DNA from: Heterotrichella gracilis | Lineage: Eukaryota > Sar > Xanthophyceae > Tribonematales > Xanthonemataceae | DNA length: 64,000 bases | Assembly (NCBI GenBank): GCA_032358255.1 | Contig: JAULBX010004443.1 | Location: 310,001-374,000 of the forward strand | Direction: 5' to 3' | Shown here: positions 34,439-47,361 of the stretch, piece after piece | How positions within the stretch are numbered: the first letter of the stretch is position 1 | Layout of the letters: each line of letters begins with the position of its first letter | The notes under the pieces: model-generated | What the model saw: only the letters and a program-made list of their open reading frames with translations | What the model was told of the DNA's origin: nothing | Databases searched by the model: none | Position numbers and translations under genes: made by a program

Positions 34439-37400
34439 CTACTTGGCCACAACGCCATATCCCGCCTCCGTCACCACCCCATACCCCCCCGCCACCAGCT
34501 GCTGCAGCCCCCCCTTGAGCCGCTGCCCAGCTGTGCGACAGGTGTCAGCAGTCACGTTGGCGTAGGCGGCGCGGATGTAGCCCGGTGCGCCGTGCGCCGA
34601 CCCGGGTATGACGCACACGCCGTGCACCTTGATGAGCCACTCAACAACAGCCTCGTCGTTCTTGCAGCCTGCAGGGAGGGGTAGCGGGTGGGCGGTGGGT
34701 TGGTGATTATTGACAGAATTTATAGGGGCGGTGGCGATGAGTGTGCGCGTGTGGGCCTATAACATTGGGTAGCGCGCATGGGGTGCAAACCTGGCATGGC
34801 ATGGAGACCAGGCGTGTGTGTGTGGGGGGGGGGGCAGGTGCAATATACCGAGGCACACATGATATTTGCAATGCACAGCAAATTGGCATCGACATGACCA
34901 GCAGGATGTGCATGTGCATGTGATCATGAATGTCGACTCTACTCTCCCCCCCCTTCACCCCCTTACCCTCTGGCAGCTTTGCCCACAAGTATATGGCCCC
35001 CTCCCCAGAAGTCACACTTGCTTCACCAAGGGGGGAGAGGGCATCCAGGATGGTAGCCCTGAGAGATCGGGACAAAGTATCAGGCTCTGCGCATACCCTG
35101 GCCAGAGGCCAACCCTTCCTACTGTGTGCATATGCAGCTTGCATGTTATCAGGCAAAAGGCCGACACAGGGTCGACCCCGTCATATATTTGCCCATGCCA
35201 GTGGATCTACATATGGGGCGACATGACTCCCTCCCACCTCCCCTCCCACGACACCAATGATGTGCAGCCACCACCACCCCAGCCCCACCTGTTTTCCTTG
35301 AGCCCCTCCACCTGCCCCTCCACCCACCCCCTGCCCAGCGCCAGCGCCTCCAGTGCCACCCGCTGGCTGATGCGGGGGGCGCACACAGGCACTGTGTCCT
35401 GCACTTTGAGCAGCTGGGGGGCAAGGGGGCCAGGGGGGTGCGCGATGTAACCCACACGCCAACCCATCATGCCATAGGCCTGCGTCGGTGGGCGGGCGAT
35501 TGGGGTGTGGCGGGGGTGGGGAGGGGTGGTGGGCAGCATGCAGGATCTCCACACCCTCCCAATCACTGAAGTTCTAAGCCCTAATCCAAGACCCTCAGAG
35601 TGAATGAAACCCCGAACCCTATTCGACATGCTTACAATCCAATGAGCCTGCCCACAGCGCCAACCCAGCCCAAGTCATGCCACAATTGATGCCAGCGGTG
35701 CACAACAAAAGCCCATTCATCTGTCCAGGCGCCGCTTCACACAGACTATCCCCCGCAAGCCCACCCCCTGCTCCCCCTGTGGCCCACCTTTGAGAATGAG
35801 AACATGTGCAGCACGTGGTCCCCCCCCACGCACACATGCTCCCCCTCCCCGTACACAAAGTGCTCGTAGGTGTTGTCCACAACCAGCCAGCACCCGGCGG
35901 CGGCGGTGAGTGCGGTGGCGCGCACAAGCTCGGCACGGGTAAGCAGCGCGCCTGAGGGGGATGGCGGGGCTGCGTCAGGGCTGGTAGGGGTAGCGGTAGG
36001 GGTAGCGGCAGGTGTAAGCAGCACGGTGGTACGGTCAGGTTTAGCATTGTCAAAGTACCTAGTCAAACCAATACATGCCAGATGCACTGCGCCGCTACTT
36101 TGGAGCGCGATTTGCTCTTTGCACGCATTCCCAGCGCCGGAAACCGTTTTACCCAGCAGTTGCCTATGCCTCTTTTGAGATGCGGCGGGCTTTTTTTTGT
36201 TCTGTGAGTTAATATTTTCTTGTGTTACTGTGCCACTACCCTATGTCAATGCACTGTGCCATTACCCTCGCCTACCCACCTGTAGGGTTACAAGGGTTCA
36301 CGATGACCACCATCTTGGGGGGGTTGGGCCCTGCCAGCGCCCCCTCCAACCAGTCCAAATCTGGATGGAATGTGTGGGGGTCGCAGGGGCCGTACACAAT
36401 GTTGTCCGCCCCCCCAGTCATCTGAATCGCCATGAGGTGGTTGAAGTAGTATGGCACGAAGAGCACTGATGCGTCCTTTGCATCCAGCAGCGCCACCACC
36501 ACATTCATGAAGGCCTGGTTGCAGCCAGCGGTGACCATCACATCGTACTGCCAGCGAGGGGTGGGGTGGGGTCAGGGGGTGGGGGAGGGTATGAGACACG
36601 CGTGGCGTGATTGAGCTTTGCCAAGGCGTGGGGTGGTGGCGAAGGGTCAGCTACCAAGGGTGTGGCAAAACAAACATACTCCAACATCCATGCACCCCGA
36701 AAGTCCCCGCAGCTTCCCTGCATCCTTTTGGCCACCACTAAGAAAGTACCGTCGTAAGGCTCGATTGCGATAATTCTGATGCCTTCCTCAGCAGCTGAAA
36801 GCATGTAGCAACTGCAGTCACCAGACAGATGAGGTGTCATATCAACACCAATACTACATGCGACCCCAAGCCAGCCAGCCCCCCCTCCTTGCCCCTCCTC
36901 ACCCCTTCCAGCCCATTCTCCTGCTTGAGCTTGTCCCGCAGTGCCTGCCGCAGCGCAGCATCCCCTTCATCTGCTCCGTAGCTATTGTACTCCCCCTGGG
37001 CCGCCAGGGAGGTGGCGGTGGAGATGGCGGAGGCTGGGGGCGGCCAATGGACGATGCCTGGGTGGGATTGGGCACAAGGGGTGGCGGGAGAGAGGCACAT
37101 GGTCAGGTGCAGGTGCAGGTGCAGGTGCAGGTGCAGGTGGAGCAGTCACACATGAAGCGCAGCGCCGCGAAGGCTGCATGTATGACCCAGTTATCTGCGC
37201 AGGCGCTGGGGTGCCCGCAGCTGTGACAGTGCCTGGTTGGCATCGCTGGGTGTTGGGCAGGAAAGCGGGCAATGAGGCTCCATGCACCCCATCCCCCGCC
37301 GTGCACGCAGTCATTGACCACCAGTACCGCGCATGCAGGCATCAATGAAGAGTAATGTGTCCCCTGCCCTGCCCTGCCATCCAGTCAGCTGCCCCTATCC

Positions 37401-37777
37401 CCCACCTTGCGCCAGCGACATGACCCCCTCCACCCCCGCCATCAGCTGCTTAGTCTTCACAACAATGGGCGGGTCGGTGCAAGTGACGCGATCAGACACC
37501 TGACGGAGGGGGAGGGTGGATACATAAGCATGTACACAGTGTGGGTGTGCAGAGTCAGCAGCGCTGGCCATCTGTGGGTAGGTGTGGGGGTGTGGGGGGG
37601 AGGGAGGCCATGCAGGGTGCAGGTGCAGGGTGCTGGCTGCACGGTGCAGGGGTATGCAACCCTAACATGGGTCAAGCAGCAGGGCATACACGCAAGCTGC
37701 AGACAGCCCCACAAGGCCGATGTGCCACTCACACTTGGCAGACTGCGCGTGCCATTGCTGTCTGCTGCGGTTGCCAT
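34439..37777 (-). CDS. Aromatic/methionine aminotransferase, VAS1/ISS1-like (class I PLP)
   Basis: Eight exons: 37777-37733, 37499-37406, 37057-36903, 36547-36280, 35951-35788, 35479-35289, 35058-34967, 34668-34439; 412 residues, phases agree. PLP-dependent fold-type I transaminase. It follows the land-plant VAS1/ISS1 protein along its whole length: MSLAQGIVHWPPP, SYGADEGDAALRQAL, VMVTAGCNQAF, VPYYFNHLMAIQMTG, VIVNPCNPTG, CWLVVDNTYEHFVY, the Schiff-base motif MFSFSK (Lys242) then AYGMMGWRVGYIA, and GEGAIYLWAKLPEG, GSAHGAPGYIRAAYAN. In Arabidopsis that enzyme uses methionine as amino donor and aromatic 2-oxo acids, tuning auxin and ethylene precursors; here the same reaction is inferred. The frame stays open upstream, and an ATG at 37888 would add 37 residues resembling a transit peptide, so organelle targeting is possible. 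Confidence 0.9.
37104..37139. repeat. (GGTGCA)n short tandem repeat
   Basis: Six units of CAGGTG-type hexamer in an intron of the VAS1-like gene. Confidence 0.9.
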
Positions 37778-39080
37778 TGCCCTAGGGTGTGTGTGTATAG
37801 GAGAGGCACGGCCTCGCCCGCCGGCCAGGGGGGTGAGAGACAGGAGGGCGCGGCGGGCGGGGGCAGCCAGGGGGAACCCAGGGGGCATCAGTAGGGCGGC
37901 GTCACAGGGGAGGTCAAGGGGTGCTGCCCCAGGTGCGGTGGTGGCCTGTATCCCTAGTAGGCACAGCAGTGGGCCAGGTGGGTGAGAGGAACCAAGAGCG
38001 GTGTGAAGCCTTGCCAACACCCTATCACAGTGGCTGTAATGAGCGCAGGAGGGTTGTGCACGTCTGTATTCCACAGTGGGGCGTGCCTAGTGCAAACGCT
38101 TTGCAATAATTTTCAGCGTCTGATATCCAAGAGGTTTAACGGTATGGCCCTCAAGCTTATGCAACCTCTGGTGCTGGGGCATTGCGCTGTGAAGCGATTG
38201 TGCATTCTACGTGTCCAAGGGACACCATATGCCAACCAACAGGAGATGGAACAGTCCGACCTCGTGCTTCATTTACCAGTACAAGATCAAGGAGTGACGC
38301 CAGTTTCTGAAGGGGCCAGACTATCCTACAAGGTAATGCATGCATGCATGCATGCATCAAAATGCCACTCACCTGTTGTCAAATATCCGAGCAAAGCCAG
38401 TGAATTAGGAAAGCAGACTGTGCCAACTTTCCCATATCGCTAGCAGCAGCAGTGCGGTGTACAACAAAGACTGCCCACTGCAGTTCAAGACCTATCTTCG
38501 CACAACGCAGTCAGCAGGCAGCGCGGGACAGCTGCAAGCCACTCGACTGGGAGGAACATCCCGCTGCACACCACGCAGACACGTTGAAAGTAGCATTCCA
38601 ATAGCAAGCGTAATCACACTGCCAGGTCGCACGTTCTCCCGAGGCCAGATCTCCCGCCTGTCTCCGCTACCATGCTGTGCACCCGCCCACCCACCTGTGC
38701 ACATGCCAATGCCGCTGCTCCCCCACGTACGTATTGCACCACCAGGGTAGCAGCATCCCACCCCATACCCAGTGTGTCCTCCAGGGCAGCTGTGTGCCGT
38801 GTGGATAGCAGGGGTGGGGGTGGGGGTGCTTGGCGGGTAGGGGCGAGGGCAGCAGGCAGGGGTGCAACCAGGCACATATGTACCTGTGCGGCAGTGGATG
38901 TGTTCAAGCAGGAGAATCCGTTTAGAAGTGAGTATGCGGTGGATGCAAGGCCTGTGTGCCGGTGGGCCCATGTTATTGCACAAGTCCTGGCATGGCCTGG
39001 GTGTGACGTGCGTGTGCCCCAGGGTTGTGTAGTGGCCACCAAGGCTGTACTGCCTTCACCGACCTTGGTGTTCCACCATC
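37778..39080. other. Spacer between divergent genes
   Basis: Separates the 5' ends of the VAS1-like gene (minus) and the TMEM254-like gene (plus). A (ATGC)n run lies at about 38337-38357. 37778-37888 may be coding for a longer aminotransferase N-terminus. No other supported gene. Confidence 0.45.
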
Positions 39081-40057
39081 ATGGCTTGGTTGGTTGTCCT
39101 GGTGGCTGTACTGGTTGCTGTCTTCACCCACCTGAAGACTGCACTCACCCTCACCCCACCCCCCACCACCCCAGGTGCCCTCTCCCTGGCCATCGCCGCC
39201 GGCTTCAGCGGTGGTATCGCCCTGGCACTGCTTGAGCCCGCCACCTGGACGTGGCTGCCGCTGGCAGCGCTGGCACAGGCAAAGGTGGCGGCGCTGTTCG
39301 GGTGAGGGCAAAGGCTACTTGTGCACAGCGCATGGCGCGAGCGTGGGCAGGGTTGTGGGTGCAGGGGCTGATGCTGACCACCTGGGCTTATCAGAATATA
39401 TGCCTCCCAACTTGCCATGCTGTTTGCCATCTGCAGCGAGCATTGCCATACACAACTATTGCATGGCACTAGAATCAGGATGTTCGGGCAGAGATGGTGT
39501 ATGCACATTGTGCTGAGCCTGGCATGGTACGCTGCACTTAGTATGGCTGCAAATACCTGTACTGCCAAGACGAGTATGCCTTTCCAGCTGTTGCCAATAT
39601 CGCTGTGCCCCTTCCCTCCCTGCAGTGGCGTGTCCACCTTCCGCTCCTTCATGACATTTGGACTGGCGGTGCACGTGGCGGAGGCGGCCTACGCGGCAAA
39701 GCTGTGTGTGGATGCAAAGCTGCCGGCTCAGCAGACATTGTGAGTGCAGGCGGTGGGGCAATGAGGACGCAGGGGAGTGGCAGCTGACAAGGCAATCGTT
39801 AAGATGGGGCTCAGCTGAGCACTGTCAGATGCACAATGAGCCAATGAGAGTCCACTATTCCATCAGCAATGGTGGTTCAGCAAGATGCGGCAGCCATGGT
39901 GCCTGCTGGCGGTGGGCTCCCTCTGTGGTTATAATTACCTCCTTGTCGCCATGCATGCAGGCTGTACACTGCAGTCACCTTTGGTGCGGGCTGGTTCTTC
40001 ATCGACCAGATGCAGAGGCAGCTGCCAACGCCTGCAGCAGGGGACAAGGGGCAGTAG
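39081..40057 (+). CDS. Small polytopic membrane protein, TMEM254/DUF4499-like
   Basis: Three exons: 39081-39301, 39626-39739, 39961-40057; 143 residues, phases agree (2 and 2). Function of the family is unknown. The second exon carries the conserved box FRSFMTFGLAVHVAEAAY followed by AAKLCVDAKL, matching the family's helix with the invariant His-x-x-Glu (HVAE). Flanking helices are GALSLAIAAGFSGGIAL and LYTAVTFGAGWFFI, so three to four TM segments are likely. The C-terminus is short and polar (QRQLPTPAAGDKGQ). The first helix (AWLVVLVAVLVAVF) depends on the chosen ATG; a C-rich run ending CCCCAG at 39174 could instead be an acceptor, in which case the true first exon lies upstream. Confidence 0.72.
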
Positions 40058-41421
40058 CTACGAAGCCAGGGGCAACCAAGAGCGGGGACCAGAGGTCTTG
40101 CAGGACCGCTGAACCCCGGGGTGAATGGGTCAATTGGATGCGCACGCCTGGCACGTGCACATGGTGCCACTGGTAACATATGGGGTGAGGGGCCTCCAGG
40201 TGGATTTAGATGCGGCATGCTGGACCATCATCACGGCGATCACTGGGCGCTCACACCGTGTCAGATTTGGCAGCCAGCGACTGGGAGATGCCATTCAGCC
40301 TGCGAGATGCCATGCCTTTCAGCCTACGGGATATGCTATCATGATGCAGTGGTTCACGTGCACATATGCCACAATGATTTCTCTTGTCAGGGTCTGCATA
40401 ATATTGTTATTACAACAGTATTGCATTTTAATTACTGACTGCAATCATTGGCAGCAGGCTGGCATCGTGCATGAATGTATGGTGGTACAAATTTTAAATT
40501 TACGCATGATATACGGTAATATTGTCATGTTTATTATATTTGTGGCCTGGCCCAAGGTTATCTATACACTCTGGAAGTCCACTGTTACACGACATCGCTT
40601 AAAATTATGTTTATATATAAATATAATTATAAAGCGCATAACGTTACCGTTGTCTGTATAGTGGCCCCCTAACTACGCCTCTGTGCGTTCCCTTTCTTTC
40701 TTTCTTCTTCTTCTACATTGAACGTGAATCATATGTATACATTGAACATAAATTGTAACATCAATGTTGCATCGATGTTACAGGCCTGTGGCTAACAGCT
40801 GAGCCACCGGTGGCTAACAGCTGACTCAGAGCCTAGGCCCCCTACGGCCTCAGGCTGGGCCAGTGCCAGGCAGTACATGTGTACGGTACATGCATCACTG
40901 CCACAACTAGCCGTAAGGGCATTGAATCTTGCAGCTGCATCATAGTGAAATATTGTGCTGACACTGTCAGTGACTCAAGAGTACTAGTTCACATTGAACT
41001 TGACTGCAGAAGTTGAACTCTGCATTAGTTTTCGTCATCATGGTAATGGCGCCGGCGTTGGCCAATTTGCCTGAACCAGGCGAATAAACTAAACAAGAAC
41101 CAAGCATAAAACACTACTGTAACAGTATCACAGCAAGAACATTTGCCCCTGGTCCAGAAATCACACGCCCAGTTTTGGAATTATCCTCCACAATTATCAT
41201 ACATTGTATACAAAGCTGTTGCCAACAAGCATAAGCCACACAAGTACGGCGCACCACGCTGGCTGAGGGTGAAACCCATTATCACTATAAAAACGGATGA
41301 CAACTTTCACAAAGGACCTGCGTCCCATGCGTGTCCCCAGCACCCTTTGGCAGCGCTTGAAGGCAGCGCCCACCACCCTGTCCCAACCTTCGGTCATGGC
41401 CCGTCAACCCCTCTTCCCCTG
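40058..41421. other. Spacer between converging genes, AT-rich at about 40370-41130
   Basis: Between the 3' ends of the TMEM254-like and CBP60-like genes. Has a pyrimidine run (CTTT/CTT)n at 40689-40712 and no supported coding sequence. Confidence 0.5.
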
Positions 41422-44400
41422 TCATTGCTCCGCCATGTCTTCAAGCTTGACGCTATCTGCACAGGGCCATCAGGGGCAGGTCAGTGCCTGTGCAACCTAC
41501 TTCACACTCACTGCCATGCATAAAAGGACCCATCAAGCCACCACCACACCCACAGTGCATGCCTGGGCAAGGTGCCCACACCAGGTTGTGAGTGCCTGCT
41601 TATGGCGCTGGTGGGATGGGGTAACCACAATCTGCTAGGGCTACAACGCCAAGATGGGAGACAGAACGCAGGCAAGGTGGTTTTGTAGGAGCCGTTCCAA
41701 GCCATTAACCCTAGTCATAAAATATACCATGCCCCCTCCCTCAACCCCCCATTGGCCTCTCACTCACCTCGCCGCCCCTGCTTGCTCCTGTCCTCGTGTC
41801 CCGCCTCAATGCTGTTCTGTGAGGCCAGCACCGATGACAGCGCACGCTTCACGCGCACCGCGGCGGCGGGGTCGAGGCCTGAGGGATGGGGGGATGGGGG
41901 TGGGAGATTGCACCAGCATTGGCAGCGCTGTGATGTGGCAGGCACACATAGCCAAGCCGATGCCTGGCCCAGCATGGAAAGGAGCAGGCGGCCGCAGCTG
42001 GCATGCACATGCACATGCAAAGAAGCCATGCCAGCGATCTCCACACGTGCCGACAATTTTTTTGAAGCAGTCATACATGCACCCCTGTCCCTGACTTCCA
42101 TTTCTACACTGAGATTATTAACGCATATTATGCACATTTATTAGCTACGGTTTGTTAAATCGTAACATAAAAGGTGTTTAAAATAGCACTTCACACATGA
42201 GCCTGGTCCCCACCTTCCAGCATGCCCGCAGGCAGCTGCAGCTCGCCCGACCCCCCCTCCTCAAGCCCCGACAGCGCCCAGGAGAAGCTGCCACCCCCGT
42301 CAAGCAGCACACCCGCCTCGCGCAGCGCCAGGCTGTCGGACAGGTGCAGCCCAAGGTTGGCGATGTCGGCATTGGGGTCCCCGGGAGCGTCAGCATCCCC
42401 AGGGGCAGCAGCGGGCGCAGCATCGTCGGCAGCAGGGGGCGCGAAGCCCGGCAGCATGAGCGGGGACATGGGCATGAACGCAGAGTGGGGCGGCTCCGGC
42501 GTGGGCCCCGGTGGGGGCGCTGCGTTGCCGTTGATGCGTGGCGCGTGGTGGGGGAGTGTGAGGCCGGACAGGGGTGGCGCCCGGGGCAGTTGCAGGTCCA
42601 TACTGTTCCCCCTGCCAATCAGCCGGGATTCGCCCCCCTCGCTGGGCAACGCGGAGGTGCCAGGTGGCAGGTCGTTTGACGGGTCGCTCATGAAGATCTG
42701 CATCTGCTTGTCGAGGTAGGAGGAGGTTGAGAACAGCAGGGGGCGGAGGGCGGGGTCAGCGGGGGCGTCGCGCCGGTGCTGCACCTCGTCGGCAAACGCG
42801 TCGGCGGAGGAGCGGGGCTGGAGGGGGTTGGGGGGGACGAAGGCGGGGGGAGGGGGGAGGGGGGGGACGTCGGCGGCAGTCGTGATGGTGATGGTGGGGG
42901 GGCGGTGGTGGTTGTGGTCGGCGAGGGGTGGGCCCATGGGGGCAGGGGGGCCGAGCGGGTGGGGCATGGTGAAGGCGCCACGAGCGCCGTAGGGTGGCAA
43001 GGGGGGGTGCAGCACTGTGGAGGGGAGGACAGCGGTGGATGTGGGGGGTGCGGTGGCCTGGCGCCAGCTGGCCTCTGCCGCGTTGGTCTCAACAACTGCA
43101 TGGGGGAAATGGGAACGAGTCAATCGCGGGGAGGTAACACGTGGATGAATTGAAAAAGGGGCGAGGAAAGCACCAACTACCAGTGTCACACACAGCCTGG
43201 CGACCTGTGTTACTCTATGCAGCCACCCATGTGAAAGTATGGCGTGGGGCATGCGGTAGTATGTCAGCACACCCATGTGCCTTGGCTGGCGTATGTGTTG
43301 TCAACTACTGCACGCAACCCACCGTCCTGCCTCCCCCTATTACCTGTCAGATGCAGCGTTGCAGGCAGCCCCTCCCCCCTGGTGGCAGCCGCCACATGCA
43401 CCAGCGCTTCAATCCTGCCCTCCCCCCACGCCCTGACCTCCCTTACGTCCCCCTGGTAGCGGCCCCAGTTGGGGTGGCCCTGCGCCCGCCAGTCCCGCCG
43501 CACGCGCGCCATGAGGTGCGAGGGCAGGCCAAACACCGCACGCGCCTGGAACAGGGTCAGCTCCCACTGGTCGGTCCCGGGGATGAGGGTCACCTGGCCT
43601 GGAGGAAGTGGGAAAAAATTGATGAGCCAGCTGGGTTAGTATTTCAGTTTAGTATTCGAATGATCCCATTTCTGTCTATGCCTTCTATAAAAACGGAAAA
43701 AAAGAAAGGGGACGCACAGATGCGCAGGGCGTGCACACATGTTTTGAAGATAGTGGCACAATTGGTTTGCCAATGCGCAATGCAGGCCCCCTGAAACTGC
43801 AGCCCCCCTACACATTTGTCTCCCACCATGCACACCTAACCTGGCGTACACCACAGCCTGCTTCACCCTCATTCCCCCTTCCACCCCCCCCCCCCACCCC
43901 ACCCACCACAACCCCACGCACCCATTGGCGCCGTCATGTCCAGCGCCCCGCTCCTTGGCTCCCAGTCCGCCGCGCTATTGCCGCACTGCCGCGCAAACAC
44001 CAGCCCAGCGCTGCTGTCAGGGTCCATCCACACGTACACGCTGAAGTCGTCGGGCACGGCAAGGGCGGCCTGGGAGGGGGGGGGGGTGAGGAGGGTGAGG
44101 GTGGTGGCTAGTGGAGGCGGTGGAGCAAAGTCTGTAGCTTCCACGTGCGGCAATTGCACGGTGACTGCTACAGACCGAATTCCTCATGCGGCAACAGATG
44201 TACCCACAAATTGTCGCAATCGCCCAGTTTGACAAAGCCCAAGGTTTCATCTGCCACATGCCGCTGTCCACCTGGTGGCCATGTCACATGATGTGTCACC
44301 CCACCCCACCCCCCACCCACCTGCTCCATGGCGTCCTTGAGCCTGCGCTTGGCGCCGTTGTCTGTGCCCATGCAGCGCTGCAGCCGCTCAAGCGCCTCGG

Positions 44401-47361
44401 GGCTGCCCGCGCACTGCTGCACCAGGGACTGGAAGTCGCCAACTGCACAGCAAGGGGGGGGGCAGGCGGTGTCAGCACAGCAGGGGAGGGGGCAGGTACG
44501 TGAGGAGAGCAGCGGTGGATGTGCGCCTCCCAAAACACAAGTGGCAGAACCATCACCAGCACCACGCAGGGCTTATGATTGTGACTATAAACATTTGAAT
44601 AGAAGTAATAATCAAACATATAGAATATACGGTAGGTTAATAATCAAGATTCTATATTCCTTCAGTATTTTCAAAATTTACAATCCTAAGGGTATATAGT
44701 TTGGACCCTAAGCTGTCCAAATTCCCTTCCCTTGCCCCTATTCTTGCTGTACGTCTCCTAGCTGAGTGTTTCCTCACCTGTCTGCACCTTGGCCCCGAAT
44801 GCCGCCTGCATGTCCCGCACCCTCTCCGGCGTGATGTTGACCAGCAGTGTGGCGCGCTCGCTGTGGTACAGGCGCACACACTTCTCCTTCAGGTCGGCGC
44901 ACTTGGTGGCCTTCACCTGGGGGAGGGAGGAGGGGAGATGGGGGTGAGAACGCTGGCAGCTTACTGCTGTGAACATGGCTGGTGATTGTCTTAAACAAAG
45001 AATCTTCCCCCCCAGAAAGTAGGGTTAGGGTTTAGGTGTTTAAAATAACATTAATTTTCCCGTCTCATGTTAAGGGGTCACCCTTCCATCCCATCCCCAC
45101 GCCCTCACCTCAAAGCCCGGCGACACCGCTGGCAGCGGCTGCCTGTCCGCCCCCTGCTGCCCCCCCGCCAGCCGCGCCACCAACCTGTGGCCCTCAGGCA
45201 GGCTCCTGTCCCTCCCCGCGCTGCTCACCTTGTTCACCTTGAGGTCGGACAGGCGGGCACAGCCATCCTGGGAAGGGGGTTGGCGGTCAAATGGGTGCAG
45301 TTCTTCAGCTGGTAGCCAGTGGTGGTGCGCACAGATATATGAGCTAGCTAGAAACGCGGCGTGTGGCACGTGTGTGTGTGTGTACGCGAATAGGGTAGCG
45401 AGTAGTGGTGCATTTCTGTCAACAGGTGGTGCACATGCGTGACAGCTAGTCGGTGGGCTCATGCACCGAGGGTGGTAACCAGTGGGGGCCTGCATTGTTG
45501 CTTGTGTCAGGATCGCTCGTCCACCTGCTGCGCTCACCTTGTCCAACCGCACAGACAGCGTCTTGGCAAAGGGCTGGCTGTCGTAGGAGAGCTCCTGGGG
45601 AGGGGCAGGCAGGGGGTGGGGGTCAGGAGGGCAACAAGGGTACCAATTGCATGCCGTGGATGTGGTGGTGGTTGTGGTGAGGGGCCCAGTGCTGGCTGTG
45701 AGTTGCAGCAGACAGACACCAGGCAGGCACCCCGCACAGCGACCAGGAATGCACGCCACATGCAAGCACCACACCAGTGAAGGATCCATGCACCACACCA
45801 GGAGTGAGCCCGTGAACCAACCAGGGATGAACCCCATGCACGGCGACAGGGTCCATGGCCCTCTATCCATCCCCGCGTACATTTTCAACCCTGTGCGTGT
45901 CCAGCATGGTTGGGTCCAGCATATCATCGGGCACGTTCTTGATTAGGAACACCTGCGGGGTGGGTGGGCTGGGTAAAGTAAGGTGCCTCTTGGGGTGCAG
46001 CAGGGGGGTGCGGCCACTTGGGCGATGGCACAGCGCCAGCAAGTGAGAGCTGCTCAGTCACGCCAGGTGGCAGGGGCCAATAGGGTTGCAGCACTTCCAA
46101 ACACAGTGCAAAGCATGGCTCCATGCAAGAGCAAGGTGTTCCCCTCCGATGAGTACAGGCAGGGTCTGCTCCTCACCTCCACCAGCAGCTCCCTCTGCAC
46201 AGGCTGGCCAAAGCCGTCAAGCAGTTGCACCTGCAGGAGGCAAAGGAGGTTGCGCACACAAATATCAACTTGGGCCAACTGTGCGGCAAAGCACAGAGCA
46301 GAACGCAGCTCATGACCGCTGCAGCGGTGAGATGGGCACCACATCAAGGATAGCCCCACCTGCAGGTTCCCCGCCCCGCAGGCTGCGGAAATCGGTCTCC
46401 ACTGTCGGTACTGCGGGCAGAACTGGAAGCCGCCAGAGCATGAGGAGGTGATGAGCTCGCCGCACAGTGCGCAGCTGCCGTATGCACCGCAGGCAACGCC
46501 CTCCCTGGGGCAAAGGGGGCGAGGGTGGGGGCAGGGCAATGGAGAAGTGACAGCCAGTGCTGGTGTCAAGTGGTGCATACTTTCAAGCTTGCGCTGTAGT
46601 GTAATGCAGGAGCAAGTGCACACATGCTGACCAACACTTGTGTGCTTGGCTTTGCCCGGTACCCCGGGAACACAAACAACCAAAGGAACCCTGTTGCACC
46701 AGGCATGCAGGTAATAGATATGTACACGCGCGGGCACCCCCCCAAACCCCCTTCACTCACGCGCAGGTGTGTGCAAACACCAGCGCCAGGTTTGAGGCCA
46801 GCGCTGGGCGCAGGTAGTGCTCCACCGCCTGGTGCACGCTCACGCCCTGGCGCTCAAGGGAAACCACAAGCTCGCCCCACTGGAGGGCAAAATCCTAGGA
46901 AGGGGAAGGGGGGTTCAGGGTGGGGATGAGTGGGGTGCAGGTGGGGGTGGGCGTGGTGGCGCCCCTCTTATGCATGCATCATGCTACATGACCCAAACAG
47001 CCTCAAGGGGCTGGAAGGGGGTGGCTGAGCGGAGTGATACTGCGGTTGGCATGCAGACGTGCGTTCCCCTGTGCCCACTAGATCTGCTGTCCCTTCCGAT
47101 TTGAATGGCGAGCACGGGGAATTCCTCCTGTGCCGATACTAAAATCATGCACAAAAGCAAGCTGGGCTATCAACCGTGCTTGCTACAAGCTCAAGGGCCA
47201 ACTCCAAAAGAGTGCATCACGCGGTCCACCACCCTGGCCGCAGTAAGCCGGCCACCTTTGGTTACCCCGCACCCTTGCCCCACGAGTGTGCGTACCTCCA
47301 CCACTTGTGTGGGCAGCGACAGCAGCTCCCCAGGGAACGACACCTGGGAGGTGGAACCCAT
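41422..47361 (-). CDS. Large protein with a CBP60-like domain and a Pro-rich C-terminal half
   Basis: Fourteen exons: 47361-47296, 46894-46761, 46504-46360, 46230-46177, 45952-45881, 45594-45538, 45267-45109, 44916-44778, 44442-44321, 44069-43922, 43598-43344, 43095-42214, 41878-41768, 41456-41422; 792 residues, phases agree. Residues 72-96 hold five Cys (C-x5-C-x2-C-x7-C-x6-C), a possible metal site. Residues about 113-365 resemble the land-plant calmodulin-binding protein 60 core: a beta-rich part (NLQVQLLDGFGQPVQRELL; VRLDKDGCARLSDLKVNKVS; GHRLVARL), then ITPERVRDM, VGDFQSLVQQC, LERLQRCMG, and FSVYVWMDPDSSAGLVF, which parallels the CBP60 F-L..L / LR.iLG / Y-Y-GvvF order. Residues 451-740 are Pro/Ala-rich and likely disordered; a short charged helix and EDMAEQ end follow. 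CBP60s are nuclear transcription factors of immunity; DNA or calmodulin binding here is untested. The family call is from remembered patterns only. Confidence 0.65.
45021..45036. repeat. Short telomere-like motif (TTAGGG/TTTAGG)
   Basis: AGGGTTAGGGTTTAGG in an intron of the CBP60-like gene. Similar CCCTAAAC-type motifs occur at about 9226, 10160 and 48870. Each is too short to be a relic telomere. Confidence 0.6.
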
